64,000 bases of DNA from Bacteroides thetaiotaomicron VPI-5482. Its GTDB lineage: Bacteria; Bacteroidota; Bacteroidia; Bacteroidales; Bacteroidaceae. Below are positions 53,401-59,612 of the stretch, piece by piece. The stretch spans positions 6,076,001-6,140,000 of the forward strand of contig NC_004663.1 in the NCBI RefSeq assembly GCF_000011065.1. Reading direction: 5' to 3'. The translations under genes and the position numbers were made by a program. The notes under the pieces were generated by a model. It saw nothing but the letters and a program-made list of their open reading frames with translations. It was not told the DNA's origin and did no database searches. Position 1 is the first letter of the stretch. Every line of letters begins with the position of its first letter.

Positions 53401-53964
53401 GCATAGTCCGTTGTAGGTTCCCACATAAATTTGATTATCCTTGGTGCGGATAATGGAGTATATGGTATTATTGGGAAGTCCGTTGCGTCTGGTATCAAAA
53501 GATGTCAGTTTCCGGCTTTGCAGCTGATAAGTGTATAAACCGTTTAAGGCGCCTAGCCATAGGGTATCTCCTTGAAGAGCCATGGTGCGTACATCTGTCG
53601 GAAAGTCAGTTTCCGGTTGCTCGTAGCGGTCAGCCCGGTAATTATAAACCAGGATTCCGTTGTCTGTCCCCATATATAAATAGGTGTTGTCTATAATGAC
53701 ACCGCAGTAGATACGGGTATTATTGTTTTCACCGTAAGTAAAATGTTGCTGTGTGGAGTAACCGTCATAGCTGAATAATCCCTTGTTGGAACCTATCCAT
53801 ATCAATCCTTCACTGTCTTGAAGGAAACAGCTGACAACCGATGCCTCAGCACCGAGATAAATATTGTCGAATTGCTGATAATTTACTTTTTTTCCATAAG
53901 CGCTGTTGCTTAGGATGCAAGATGCATAAAGGAAAAAAAGAATGGCTATGATTCGTTGATACAT
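50437..53964 (-). CDS. HTCS-like galactan PUL regulator lacking the phospho-His and the receiver domain
   Basis: 1175 residues from ATG 53962-53964, which gives a clean signal peptide (MYQRIIAILFFLYASCILSN). The periplasmic sensor has Reg_prop propeller repeats (IGSNKGLFSYDGYS, LWLGALNGLYTYQ and others) and a Y_Y_Y domain (RLEGMDKEWNFL, SNLSYGNYQLIIS). Membrane span about 775-795. The HisKA box reads FFTNLSNELKTPLSRI: the usual His is Asn827 (codon AAT, one base from CAT). HATPase motifs NLLSNAVKFT, DTGAGIP and GTGIGLYLV are intact. Only about 45 residues separate HATPase from the AraC-type HTH, so no receiver is present. Probably signals by conformation, not phosphotransfer. Corresponds to BT4673 (recalled). 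Confidence 0.93.
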   Translation of the reverse strand: MYQRIIAILFFLYASCILSNSAYGKKVNYQQFDNIYLGAEASVVSCFLQDSEGLIWIGSNKGLFSYDGYSTQQHFTYGENNNTRIYCGVIIDNTYLYMGTDNGILVYNYRADRYEQPETDFPTDVRTMALQGDTLWLGALNGLYTYQLQSRKLTSFDTRRNGLPNNTIYSIIRTKDNQIYVGTYNGLCRYIPSNGKFEGIPLPVHSSQSNLFVNSLLEDTTRQCVWIGTEGYLFQYFPSTGQIKQTEAFHNNSIKSLALDGNGDLLAGTDNGLYVYHNDTTPLQHIIHDSRNIQSLTNNIIWNIFADQEHNIWLGTDYGISLSRYNSALQFIPISQITGTGDGNQFYSLFRDSKGFYWFGGANGLIRFTDPAGERHDAIWYRMGDKTYPLSHNRIRHIYEDKEQQLWIATDGSINRYDYATRQFIHYNIVDNTGTYNTNWTYYIFEDTAGQLWISTCLGGIFVVDKHKLMQSTSGQYIAEQNYSVHNGLSGMFINQIIPDNEGNVWVLLYNNKGIDKINPRTREVTKLFADELTGEKSPNYLLCDEDGLLWVGFHGGVMRINPKDESQQSISFGSFSNNEILSMTCVKNSIWVSTTNGLWIIDRKTMDARQQNMTNKRFTSLLFDPKEDCVYLGGADGFGISHSNLEATYQPERPILLTALYINNQLVSPRTRDDVPNIRYTNSIKLKYDQNNLSFELSDLPYSLDEKNKFVYRLEGMDKEWNFLKSNINRITYSNLSYGNYQLIISKLERDGQPSNRPHILNIRILPPWYYTIWAKAIYILLLLSLIAWTINFFRVKNRLKAERREKEKILEQSRQKMAFFTNLSNELKTPLSRIIAPISQLLPSTEEVHEKQTLEEVQRNAMKINSLIHQVLNFNRIEDNKDSLLILSRIELVSFSRSLFSVYEEDKRFTFHFEANKAKIYADMDAIKLGVILDNLLSNAVKFTSEGGSIRLSLFYRQETGLLEICVSDTGAGIPQQDIPYIFQRFFQSPHSGSKEGTGIGLYLVKTYTELHGGSIDGVTSEKGKGTSIGLSIPVIAVEEDEIPVIASKKQLESLPILKPIEAESQDEKFLSNIIRLIEDHLSDADLNVNALCELSGISNKQIYRKIKQLTGMSPVEYIKSIRMKKAAMLLQQKKFTVAEVMYMVGFSNHSYFSKCFQAEFGKTPRQYLNDGL

Positions 53965-54026
53965 GATATCAGGTTTGCAAGGCATTAAATCTTTAAATGT
54001 TGTGTTAATATTAGCACTCTTGATTG

Positions 54027-54034
54027 CAAATGTA
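54027..54034 (-). promoter_or_regulatory. Promoter -7 element for the galactan regulator gene
   Basis: TACATTTG on the minus strand, 62 bp before the chosen ATG; no -33 match. Confidence 0.4.
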
Positions 54035-54114
54035 GGAAAAATGTCGGTTACACTTGTAAATCTCCCCGTCTTTTTGTTCCTTTGCTCTATATTTATAAAA
54101 CAGAATAGTTCGGA

Positions 54115-54666
54115 ATGAAAAAGCTAATTTATCTGCTTTTGTTACCATTGGCTCTGGCAGTGGCAGCCTGTGGCGGTAAGAACGGAAGTTCAAATAAAGA
54201 ATCGGTATTGGCAAGGCAAGACAGTGTAGATGCTCACGGGTTGCAGCGTATGCAAAGTTCAAAAGCTGAAACTGATATTAAGTTTAAGGGAAGAGACTAT
54301 CATTCGCTGGTTTCGCGTACTCCTGACGAAAGTCTGCCTCACGTCTCCAATGAGATGGGGGATACGTATGTAGACAATAAAATAGTGTTGCGCATCACCC
54401 GGGGAAGTGAAAACGTACTCAACAAGACATTTACGAAGAACGACTTTTCATCGGTAGTCGACGCGAAATTCCTTTCAAAATCCATACTTGAAGGAATCGT
54501 ATATGACAAGACTACACCGGAGGGAATTGTCTACGCCGCCAGTGTGTGCTATCCGCAGACCGATTTGTATGTTCCGCTTTCCATCACTGTAACGGCCGAT
54601 GGAAAAATGAGCATAAAGAAAGTAGATATGTTGGAAGACGATTATACGGAAGAAACACCTGAATAG
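54115..54666 (+). CDS. DUF4738-like lipoprotein
   Basis: 183 residues. Lipoprotein signal LAVAAC (Cys19) followed by GGKNGSSNKESV, no acidic cluster, so probably periplasm-facing. The rest is a small beta-rich domain (DYHSLVSRTPDESLPHV, DNKIVLRITRGSENVLNKTF, TPEGIVYAASVCYPQTD, ITVTADGKMSIKKVDML). It resembles the DUF4738 family of Bacteroides lipoproteins; function unknown. It has its own terminator (54736-54770) and is divergent from the galactan regulator. Confidence 0.8.
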   Translation: MKKLIYLLLLPLALAVAACGGKNGSSNKESVLARQDSVDAHGLQRMQSSKAETDIKFKGRDYHSLVSRTPDESLPHVSNEMGDTYVDNKIVLRITRGSENVLNKTFTKNDFSSVVDAKFLSKSILEGIVYDKTTPEGIVYAASVCYPQTDLYVPLSITVTADGKMSIKKVDMLEDDYTEETPE

Positions 54667-54735
54667 GCTTGTGAATGGGGATATAAGACGTTTCTGACAG
54701 AAGAATTGCACAAATGTGAAAGCATTTGAGACAAA

Positions 54736-54770
54736 CGAAAGGCAGCCGTAAGGGTTGCCTTTCGTATTTT
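54736..54770 (+). terminator. Rho-independent terminator after the DUF4738-like gene
   Basis: CGAAAGGCAGCC (54736-54747) pairs with GGTTGCCTTTCG (54753-54764), 12 bp with one G-T pair, followed by TATTTTT. Confidence 0.8.
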
Positions 54771-54772
54771 TG
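54765..54772 (+). promoter_or_regulatory. Promoter -7 element for heparin lyase I, overlapping the previous terminator
   Basis: TATTTTTG fits TAnnTTTG and lies 29 bp before the PL13 ATG. It is also the T-tract of the terminator just upstream. No -33 TTTG. Confidence 0.5.
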
Positions 54773-54801
54773 CACCGTCGATAAACTTAATACCGGATAG
54801 A

Positions 54802-55980
54802 ATGAAAAAATACATTTTGGTTATTTATATGATGGCGGCAGGATGCACGATGCTGACTGCTCAGACTAAAAATACGCAAACACTGATGCCACTCACCGAA
54901 CGGGTAAACGTACAGGCTGACTCTGCACGTATCAACCAGATTATTGACGGTTGCTGGGTAGCTGTCGGGACGAATAAACCTCATGCCATTCAGCGTGATT
55001 TTACCAACCTGTTTGATGGCAAGCCCTCCTATCGCTTTGAACTCAAAACTGAAGACAATACACTGGAAGGTTATGCGAAAGGAGAAACGAAAGGACGTGC
55101 CGAGTTTTCATATTGCTATGCAACTTCCGACGATTTCAGGGGATTACCTGCCGACGTTTATCAGAAAGCACAGATCACAAAGACAGTTTATCATCACGGG
55201 AAGGGAGCTTGTCCGCAAGGAAGTTCCCGCGACTATGAGTTTTCGGTTTATATTCCTTCTTCTTTAGACAGCAATGTCTCCACCATCTTTGCCCAATGGC
55301 ACGGAATGCCCGACCGGACGCTGGTCCAGACTCCTCAGGGCGAGGTGAAGAAACTGACTGTTGACGAATTTGTAGAACTGGAAAAAACGACCTTCTTCAA
55401 AAAGAATGTCGGACACGAAAAAGTGGCCAGACTGGATAAACAAGGTAATCCGGTGAAAGATAAAAATGGAAAACCTGTATATAAGGCAGGAAAACCCAAC
55501 GGATGGTTGGTTGAACAGGGAGGATACCCGCCATTGGCATTCGGATTTTCCGGAGGACTGTTTTATATCAAAGCAAACTCCGACCGTAAATGGCTGACAG
55601 ACAAAGATGACCGTTGCAATGCAAACCCGGGAAAGACGCCCGTTATGAAACCGCTGACTTCTGAATACAAGGCATCCACCATTGCCTACAAATTACCTTT
55701 TGCCGATTTCCCGAAAGACTGCTGGATTACTTTCCGTGTCCATATCGACTGGACGGTCTATGGCAAGGAAGCGGAAACGATTGTGAAACCGGGCATGCTG
55801 GATGTACGGATGGATTATCAGGAGCAAGGTAAGAAAGTGAGCAAACACATTGTCGATAATGAGAAGATTCTGATTGGACGTAACGACGAAGACGGGTATT
55901 ACTTTAAGTTCGGAATTTACCGCGTAGGTGATAGTACCGTTCCCGTTTGCTACAATCTCGCAGGATATTCGGAAAGATAA
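54802..55980 (+). CDS. Heparin lyase I (PL13)
   Basis: 392 residues, beta-jelly-roll lyase. The N-terminus has a signal sequence (about 1-20; MAAGC could be read as a weak lipobox). Active-site residues are visible: IFAQWHGMPD with His167 and FGIYRV with Tyr373. In the published B. thetaiotaomicron enzyme the catalytic pair is His151/Tyr357 (recalled), the same 206-residue separation, a constant offset of 16. The calcium-site region (NEKILIGRNDEDGYYFKF) and basic heparin-binding stretch (KLTVDEFVELEKTTFFKKN) are present. It cleaves highly sulfated heparin by beta-elimination. It lies about 19 kb from the heparin operon, across the galactan PUL, so a shared regulator would have to act at a distance. 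Confidence 0.97.
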   Translation: MKKYILVIYMMAAGCTMLTAQTKNTQTLMPLTERVNVQADSARINQIIDGCWVAVGTNKPHAIQRDFTNLFDGKPSYRFELKTEDNTLEGYAKGETKGRAEFSYCYATSDDFRGLPADVYQKAQITKTVYHHGKGACPQGSSRDYEFSVYIPSSLDSNVSTIFAQWHGMPDRTLVQTPQGEVKKLTVDEFVELEKTTFFKKNVGHEKVARLDKQGNPVKDKNGKPVYKAGKPNGWLVEQGGYPPLAFGFSGGLFYIKANSDRKWLTDKDDRCNANPGKTPVMKPLTSEYKASTIAYKLPFADFPKDCWITFRVHIDWTVYGKEAETIVKPGMLDVRMDYQEQGKKVSKHIVDNEKILIGRNDEDGYYFKFGIYRVGDSTVPVCYNLAGYSER

Positions 55981-56023
55981 ATAGGTAAATAGTTAAGGTT
56001 AAAAGTTAAGGTGAAGAGAGAGC

Positions 56024-56061
56024 GATCCGGATGTTCCTGAGTGGGCATCCGGATCTTTTTT
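56024..56061 (+). terminator. Rho-independent terminator after PL13
   Basis: GATCCGGATG (56024-56033) and CATCCGGATC (56046-56055) form a perfect 10-bp stem with a 12-nt loop, then six T residues. Confidence 0.9.
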
Positions 56062-56203
56062 ATGGGGTAAATTCAAGACTGAAAGTTAAAGAACACAAAA
56101 AAGAATGTGATCTCTGGTTATTCCCAAATCTTTCCTAAATCTGTATCGTTATTTGCAGTATAAAACTTATCAGATATAGTATTAACTAAAAAGAATAACG
56201 ATT

Positions 56204-56647
56204 ATGAAGAAAATTTTATCTTTGCTTGTGATGGCTATTGTAGCTATACAGTTCTCATTTGCCGGCGATGTGATTACAAAGGATATGAATCAGCTACCGC
56301 TTCCGGCACGCAACTTTATCAACCGTCATTTTACCAAACCTCAGGTGGCTCATATCAAGATTGATAAAGATCTGTTGGAGTCTGCCAAGTATGAAGTGTT
56401 ATTGACGGACGGTACGGAAATAGATTTTGATAGTAAAGGTAACTGGGAGGAAGTAAGTGCTAGTAAAGGGCATGCAGTTCCGGCAAGTGTTGTTCCTTCG
56501 TTTGCTGTCAGTTATCTGAAAGAGCATAACTTCACAGAGCCTGTGACAAAAGTGGAGCGTGACCGGAAAGGATATGAAGTGGAATTAAGTACCGGCGTTT
56601 CTTTCAAGTTCGACAAGAAAGGAAAATTCCTGAAAGCGGATGATTGA
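56204..56647 (+). CDS. PepSY-like periplasmic protein
   Basis: 147 residues. Signal peptide about 1-20 (ending FSFAG). Two copies of a PepSY-like pattern follow: LPLPARNFINRHFTKPQVAH with VLLTDGTEIDFDSKGNWEEV, and VPSFAVSYLKEHNF with YEVELSTGVSFKFDKKGKFL. The alternation of helix and 'G..I.FD..G.W' strands matches the PepSY_like (DUF2874) family of small Bacteroides envelope proteins. Function not known. It is followed after 45 bp by a second member. Confidence 0.88.
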   Translation: MKKILSLLVMAIVAIQFSFAGDVITKDMNQLPLPARNFINRHFTKPQVAHIKIDKDLLESAKYEVLLTDGTEIDFDSKGNWEEVSASKGHAVPASVVPSFAVSYLKEHNFTEPVTKVERDRKGYEVELSTGVSFKFDKKGKFLKADD

Positions 56648-56692
56648 TGATTAAATGAAAATATGATATAACCTAAATCCTAAGAATTAATT

Positions 56693-57193
56693 ATGTTGAA
56701 GTTTAAGTTTGGCGCATGGGCAGTCGTTTTAATGCTGACTGCCTTTTCTTTCAGCGCATGTGATGATAATGATGATGAAACGTATAATCCGCCTGCCAAT
56801 ATCACAGAGGCATTGAAGCAACTATATCCGAATGCCCAGAATGTGGAGTGGGAGATGAAAGGAGATTATTATGTAGCTGACTGCTGGGTGACTGGTGACG
56901 AACTGGATGTCTGGTTCGACGCGAATGCCAACTGGGTGATGACGGAAAACGAACTGGATAGTATCGATCAGTTAGTACCTGCCGTTTATACCGGTTTCCG
57001 TAATTCCAACTACAGTTCATGGGTAGTGACCGATGTGTTTGTATTGACGTATCCGCAGCATCCTACTGAGTCCGTGATTCAGGTGAAACAGGGAAATCTG
57101 AGATTTGCACTGTACTTTTCGCAGGAAGGAGGCTTGTTGCATGAAAGGGATATCACCAATGGCGATGATACGAATTGGCCGGTTATGGAGTAG
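56693..57193 (+). CDS. PepSY-like lipoprotein
   Basis: 166 residues. Lipoprotein signal FSFSAC (Cys23) followed by DDNDDE, an acidic surface-export signal. Contains the same PepSY-like pattern as its neighbour: ITEALKQLYPNAQNVEWEMK, then DELDVWFDANANWVMTENEL, and a second copy (VPAVYTGFRNSNYSSWVVTD, LRFALYFSQEGGLLHERDI). So the pair comprises one periplasmic and one probable surface protein. Function unknown. Confidence 0.86.
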   Translation: MLKFKFGAWAVVLMLTAFSFSACDDNDDETYNPPANITEALKQLYPNAQNVEWEMKGDYYVADCWVTGDELDVWFDANANWVMTENELDSIDQLVPAVYTGFRNSNYSSWVVTDVFVLTYPQHPTESVIQVKQGNLRFALYFSQEGGLLHERDITNGDDTNWPVME

Positions 57194-57204
57194 AATTAGT
57201 TATG

Positions 57205-57236
57205 TACAGAGGAATGTGGACAGACACTCCTCTGTA
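57205..57236. terminator. Hairpin between convergent genes (possible bidirectional terminator)
   Basis: TACAGAGGA (57205-57213) and TCCTCTGTA (57228-57236) pair over 9 bp with a 14-nt loop. No T-tract on either side, so terminator function is unsure. Confidence 0.45.
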
Positions 57237-57245
57237 GTCATTATA

Positions 57246-58454
57246 TTACATTTGTTGATAATCTTTGGCCAGTCCTCCTTCGCTGGTTTCCTTATACAGT
57301 GAGGGCAGGTCATGTCCGGTTTGTTTCATTACCTGTACCACTTTGTCGAAAGAAACACGGTGCATACCGTCTGTAAAAGCTGAATAAAGATTGGCATCCA
57401 GTGCACGGGCAGCAGCATAAGCATTCCGCTCGATACAAGGGATTTGAACGAGACCGCATACGGGGTCGCAAGTCATCCCCAGGTGGTGTTCCAGCCCCAT
57501 TTCCGCAGCATATTCAATCTGTGCCGGACTTCCTCCGAATAATTGATTGGCTGCTGCTGATGCCATCGCGCAGGCAACGCCGACTTCTCCCTGACATCCT
57601 ACTTCCGCACCGGAGATGGACGCATTGAACTTGACAATGTTTCCAATTAGCCCAGCTGTAGCCAAGGCGCGAAGAATCCGCATGTCACTGAAGTCACGGC
57701 TTTTTTGTAAATGATAAAGTACTGCCGGCATCACTCCGCAGGAACCACAGGTAGGGGCAGTCACGATCTTTCCACCGGAAGCGTTTTCTTCGCTGACTGC
57801 CAGTGCGTAAGAGAAAACGAGTCCTCTGGATTGCAGAGATTGTTTGTATCCGGTAGCACGTATATAATAGGTGGAAGCTTTTCTACGTAAGTTCAGCGGT
57901 CCGGGCAATACACCTTCCGCTTCCAGACCTCGGTGGATAGCGTCTTTCATTGTGTCCCATACTTCTGCCAGATAGTCCCATATATCCTCGTTCTCACATT
58001 CCTTGACATACTCCCAATAACTTTTTCCGGTACGTTCACACCATTGCAGGATTTCGGTCATGTTGTTCATGCCGTATACTTCCGGGCTTTCGATTGTCGG
58101 GTTGTCATTATTCTCTGCCAAAGCTCCGCCACCGATACTGTAAACCGTCCAGTTTTCCAATATCTTGTTGTCTGCATCCAGAGCAGCAAACGTCATTCCG
58201 TTCGGATGGAAGGGGAGGAAAACTTTGGGTTGCCATACGATTTCTACCGGAGCGGCAGGTTGTAAAGTATCTATGATAGCCACATCCGTCATGTGCCCTT
58301 TGCCTGTAGCTGCCAAACTTCCATAAAGGGTTACTTTGAAAGATGCGGCATCCGGGTGACGTTCAACAAACATTTCTGCAGCTTTACGAGGGCCCATTGT
58401 ATGACTGCTGGAAGGACCTGTGCCGATTCTGTATAATTCTTTTATTGATTTCAT
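57246..58454 (-). CDS. sdaA: L-serine ammonia-lyase (single-chain iron-sulfur serine dehydratase)
   Basis: 402 residues from MKSIKELYRIGTGPSSSHTM (ATG 58452-58454); a longer frame would run back into corA and is rejected. The N-terminal beta domain (GPSSSHTMGPRKAAEMF) and C-terminal alpha domain are fused. Cysteines for the [4Fe-4S] cluster lie in APTCGSCGVMP, CDPVCGLVQIPCIERNA. It deaminates serine to pyruvate and ammonia in the cytoplasm. corA lies 17 bp upstream on the same strand, probably one transcript. Confidence 0.96.
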   Translation of the reverse strand: MKSIKELYRIGTGPSSSHTMGPRKAAEMFVERHPDAASFKVTLYGSLAATGKGHMTDVAIIDTLQPAAPVEIVWQPKVFLPFHPNGMTFAALDADNKILENWTVYSIGGGALAENNDNPTIESPEVYGMNNMTEILQWCERTGKSYWEYVKECENEDIWDYLAEVWDTMKDAIHRGLEAEGVLPGPLNLRRKASTYYIRATGYKQSLQSRGLVFSYALAVSEENASGGKIVTAPTCGSCGVMPAVLYHLQKSRDFSDMRILRALATAGLIGNIVKFNASISGAEVGCQGEVGVACAMASAAANQLFGGSPAQIEYAAEMGLEHHLGMTCDPVCGLVQIPCIERNAYAAARALDANLYSAFTDGMHRVSFDKVVQVMKQTGHDLPSLYKETSEGGLAKDYQQM

Positions 58455-58471
58455 GGATGGGTGCGCTTTAG

Positions 58472-59524
58472 TTAATACCATTTCTTTTTTCTGAAGTACA
58501 AATATACAATAATACCGATAACCGCCATTATAATCCAGGCAAATAAATATCCGTACCGCCAGTCCAGTTCGGGCATCCATTTGTAATTCATTCCCCACAC
58601 ACCGACAAGAAACGTTAGCGGGATGAAAATGGTGGATACGATGGTCAGCCGCTTCATGATATCGTTCATTCGTAAATCATTGTTCGAGATATACAGGTCG
58701 ACTAATGAAGACAGTGTTTCACGGCAGATTTCAATCGTTTGTAATACAAATTGTAAATGGTCGTTCACATCATTGTAGAAGGCACGGTTTACTTTATGTA
58801 TAAGGAGATTTTCTGCCCGCAACAATTTTACATATTGCTCTTTAAGCGGGAGGATGGCCTTTTTCATCAGCATATATTGGCGGCGCAGCCCCTGAATCTG
58901 AATGCCGATGTCATTCTCATTGGTAATCATCAGCAGTTCTTCTTCCAGGTCTTCGAGTGCATCGTCGATGGAAGATATCGTTGAAATGTAGTTCGCCATG
59001 ATGCTGTTCAGCAATACACTGAGCAGATAATCCGTCAGACGGCTACGGATTTTCAGTATATCGTTTCTCAATGCGGCGTTGATTTCATCAAAGAAATCTG
59101 TTTCTTTTTCAAGAAAGGTAAGTACATAGTTATTTCCCAGAATGATGCAGACTTGTTGTTGGAGCAATCCGTCGAGGTCATCATCCTCTTTATGCTCATT
59201 GGGATAGAATATTTTCAGGATCAGGACAATATATTTGTCATGCTCTTCTATTTTCGTCGGGTGGTCGGCATTTAATATGTCTTGTAAAACGAGGAAGTCT
59301 ATTTCAAAATGACTGCAAATCTCACGGATGGTTTCCGTATCTTTCAGCCCGTGTACCTGCAGCCAGTTGATTCGTTCGTTATCCAATGTTTCTTTGACGC
59401 TTTGGAAGGTGTCACCGGAACTTTCCTGCATCTCGGTTGCATTGTATGTGCAGAGATGTAAATGGGTGGGGGTAAGGCTGTCCCCTGTGTAAATAAGCTT
59501 TTCGCTTAACAGATTATTCTTCAT
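58472..59524 (-). CDS. corA: CorA-family Mg2+/Co2+ transporter
   Basis: 350 residues. A large cytoplasmic N-terminal domain (1-285) with long helices (DALEDLEEELLMITNEN, LVDLYISNNDLRMNDIMKRL) is followed by two membrane spans at the end (VSTIFIPLTFLVGVWGM and YLFAWIIMAVIGIIVYLYF) with the GMN filter motif in VWGMNYKWMP. Ends in basic RKKKWY. It mediates pentameric Mg2+ uptake. Its promoter lies within a long inverted repeat (59531-59584), the likely control site. Confidence 0.96.
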   Translation of the reverse strand: MKNNLLSEKLIYTGDSLTPTHLHLCTYNATEMQESSGDTFQSVKETLDNERINWLQVHGLKDTETIREICSHFEIDFLVLQDILNADHPTKIEEHDKYIVLILKIFYPNEHKEDDDLDGLLQQQVCIILGNNYVLTFLEKETDFFDEINAALRNDILKIRSRLTDYLLSVLLNSIMANYISTISSIDDALEDLEEELLMITNENDIGIQIQGLRRQYMLMKKAILPLKEQYVKLLRAENLLIHKVNRAFYNDVNDHLQFVLQTIEICRETLSSLVDLYISNNDLRMNDIMKRLTIVSTIFIPLTFLVGVWGMNYKWMPELDWRYGYLFAWIIMAVIGIIVYLYFRKKKWY

Positions 59525-59530
59525 GCTTTA

Positions 59531-59584
59531 TTCTCGTTTTAGAAAACCACTGTAACACAAAGGTAGTGGTTTTCTAAATGAGAA
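59531..59584 (-). promoter_or_regulatory. Inverted repeat enclosing the corA promoter -7 element
   Basis: TTAGAAAACCACT (59539-59551 as read on plus) and AGTGGTTTTCTAA (59565-59577) match perfectly over 13 bp; the dyad extends to TTCTCG (59531) and GAGAA (to 59584). The 13-bp loop carries CAAAGGTA (59558-59565), the minus-strand -7 element TACCTTTG, and CTTG lies at N19 upstream (59585-59588 on plus). The layout suggests a repressor operator or an RNA structure at the 5' end of corA. Confidence 0.65.
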
Positions 59585-59612
59585 CAAGTTCTTCGATCGT
59601 TTTGTTTTCAGA

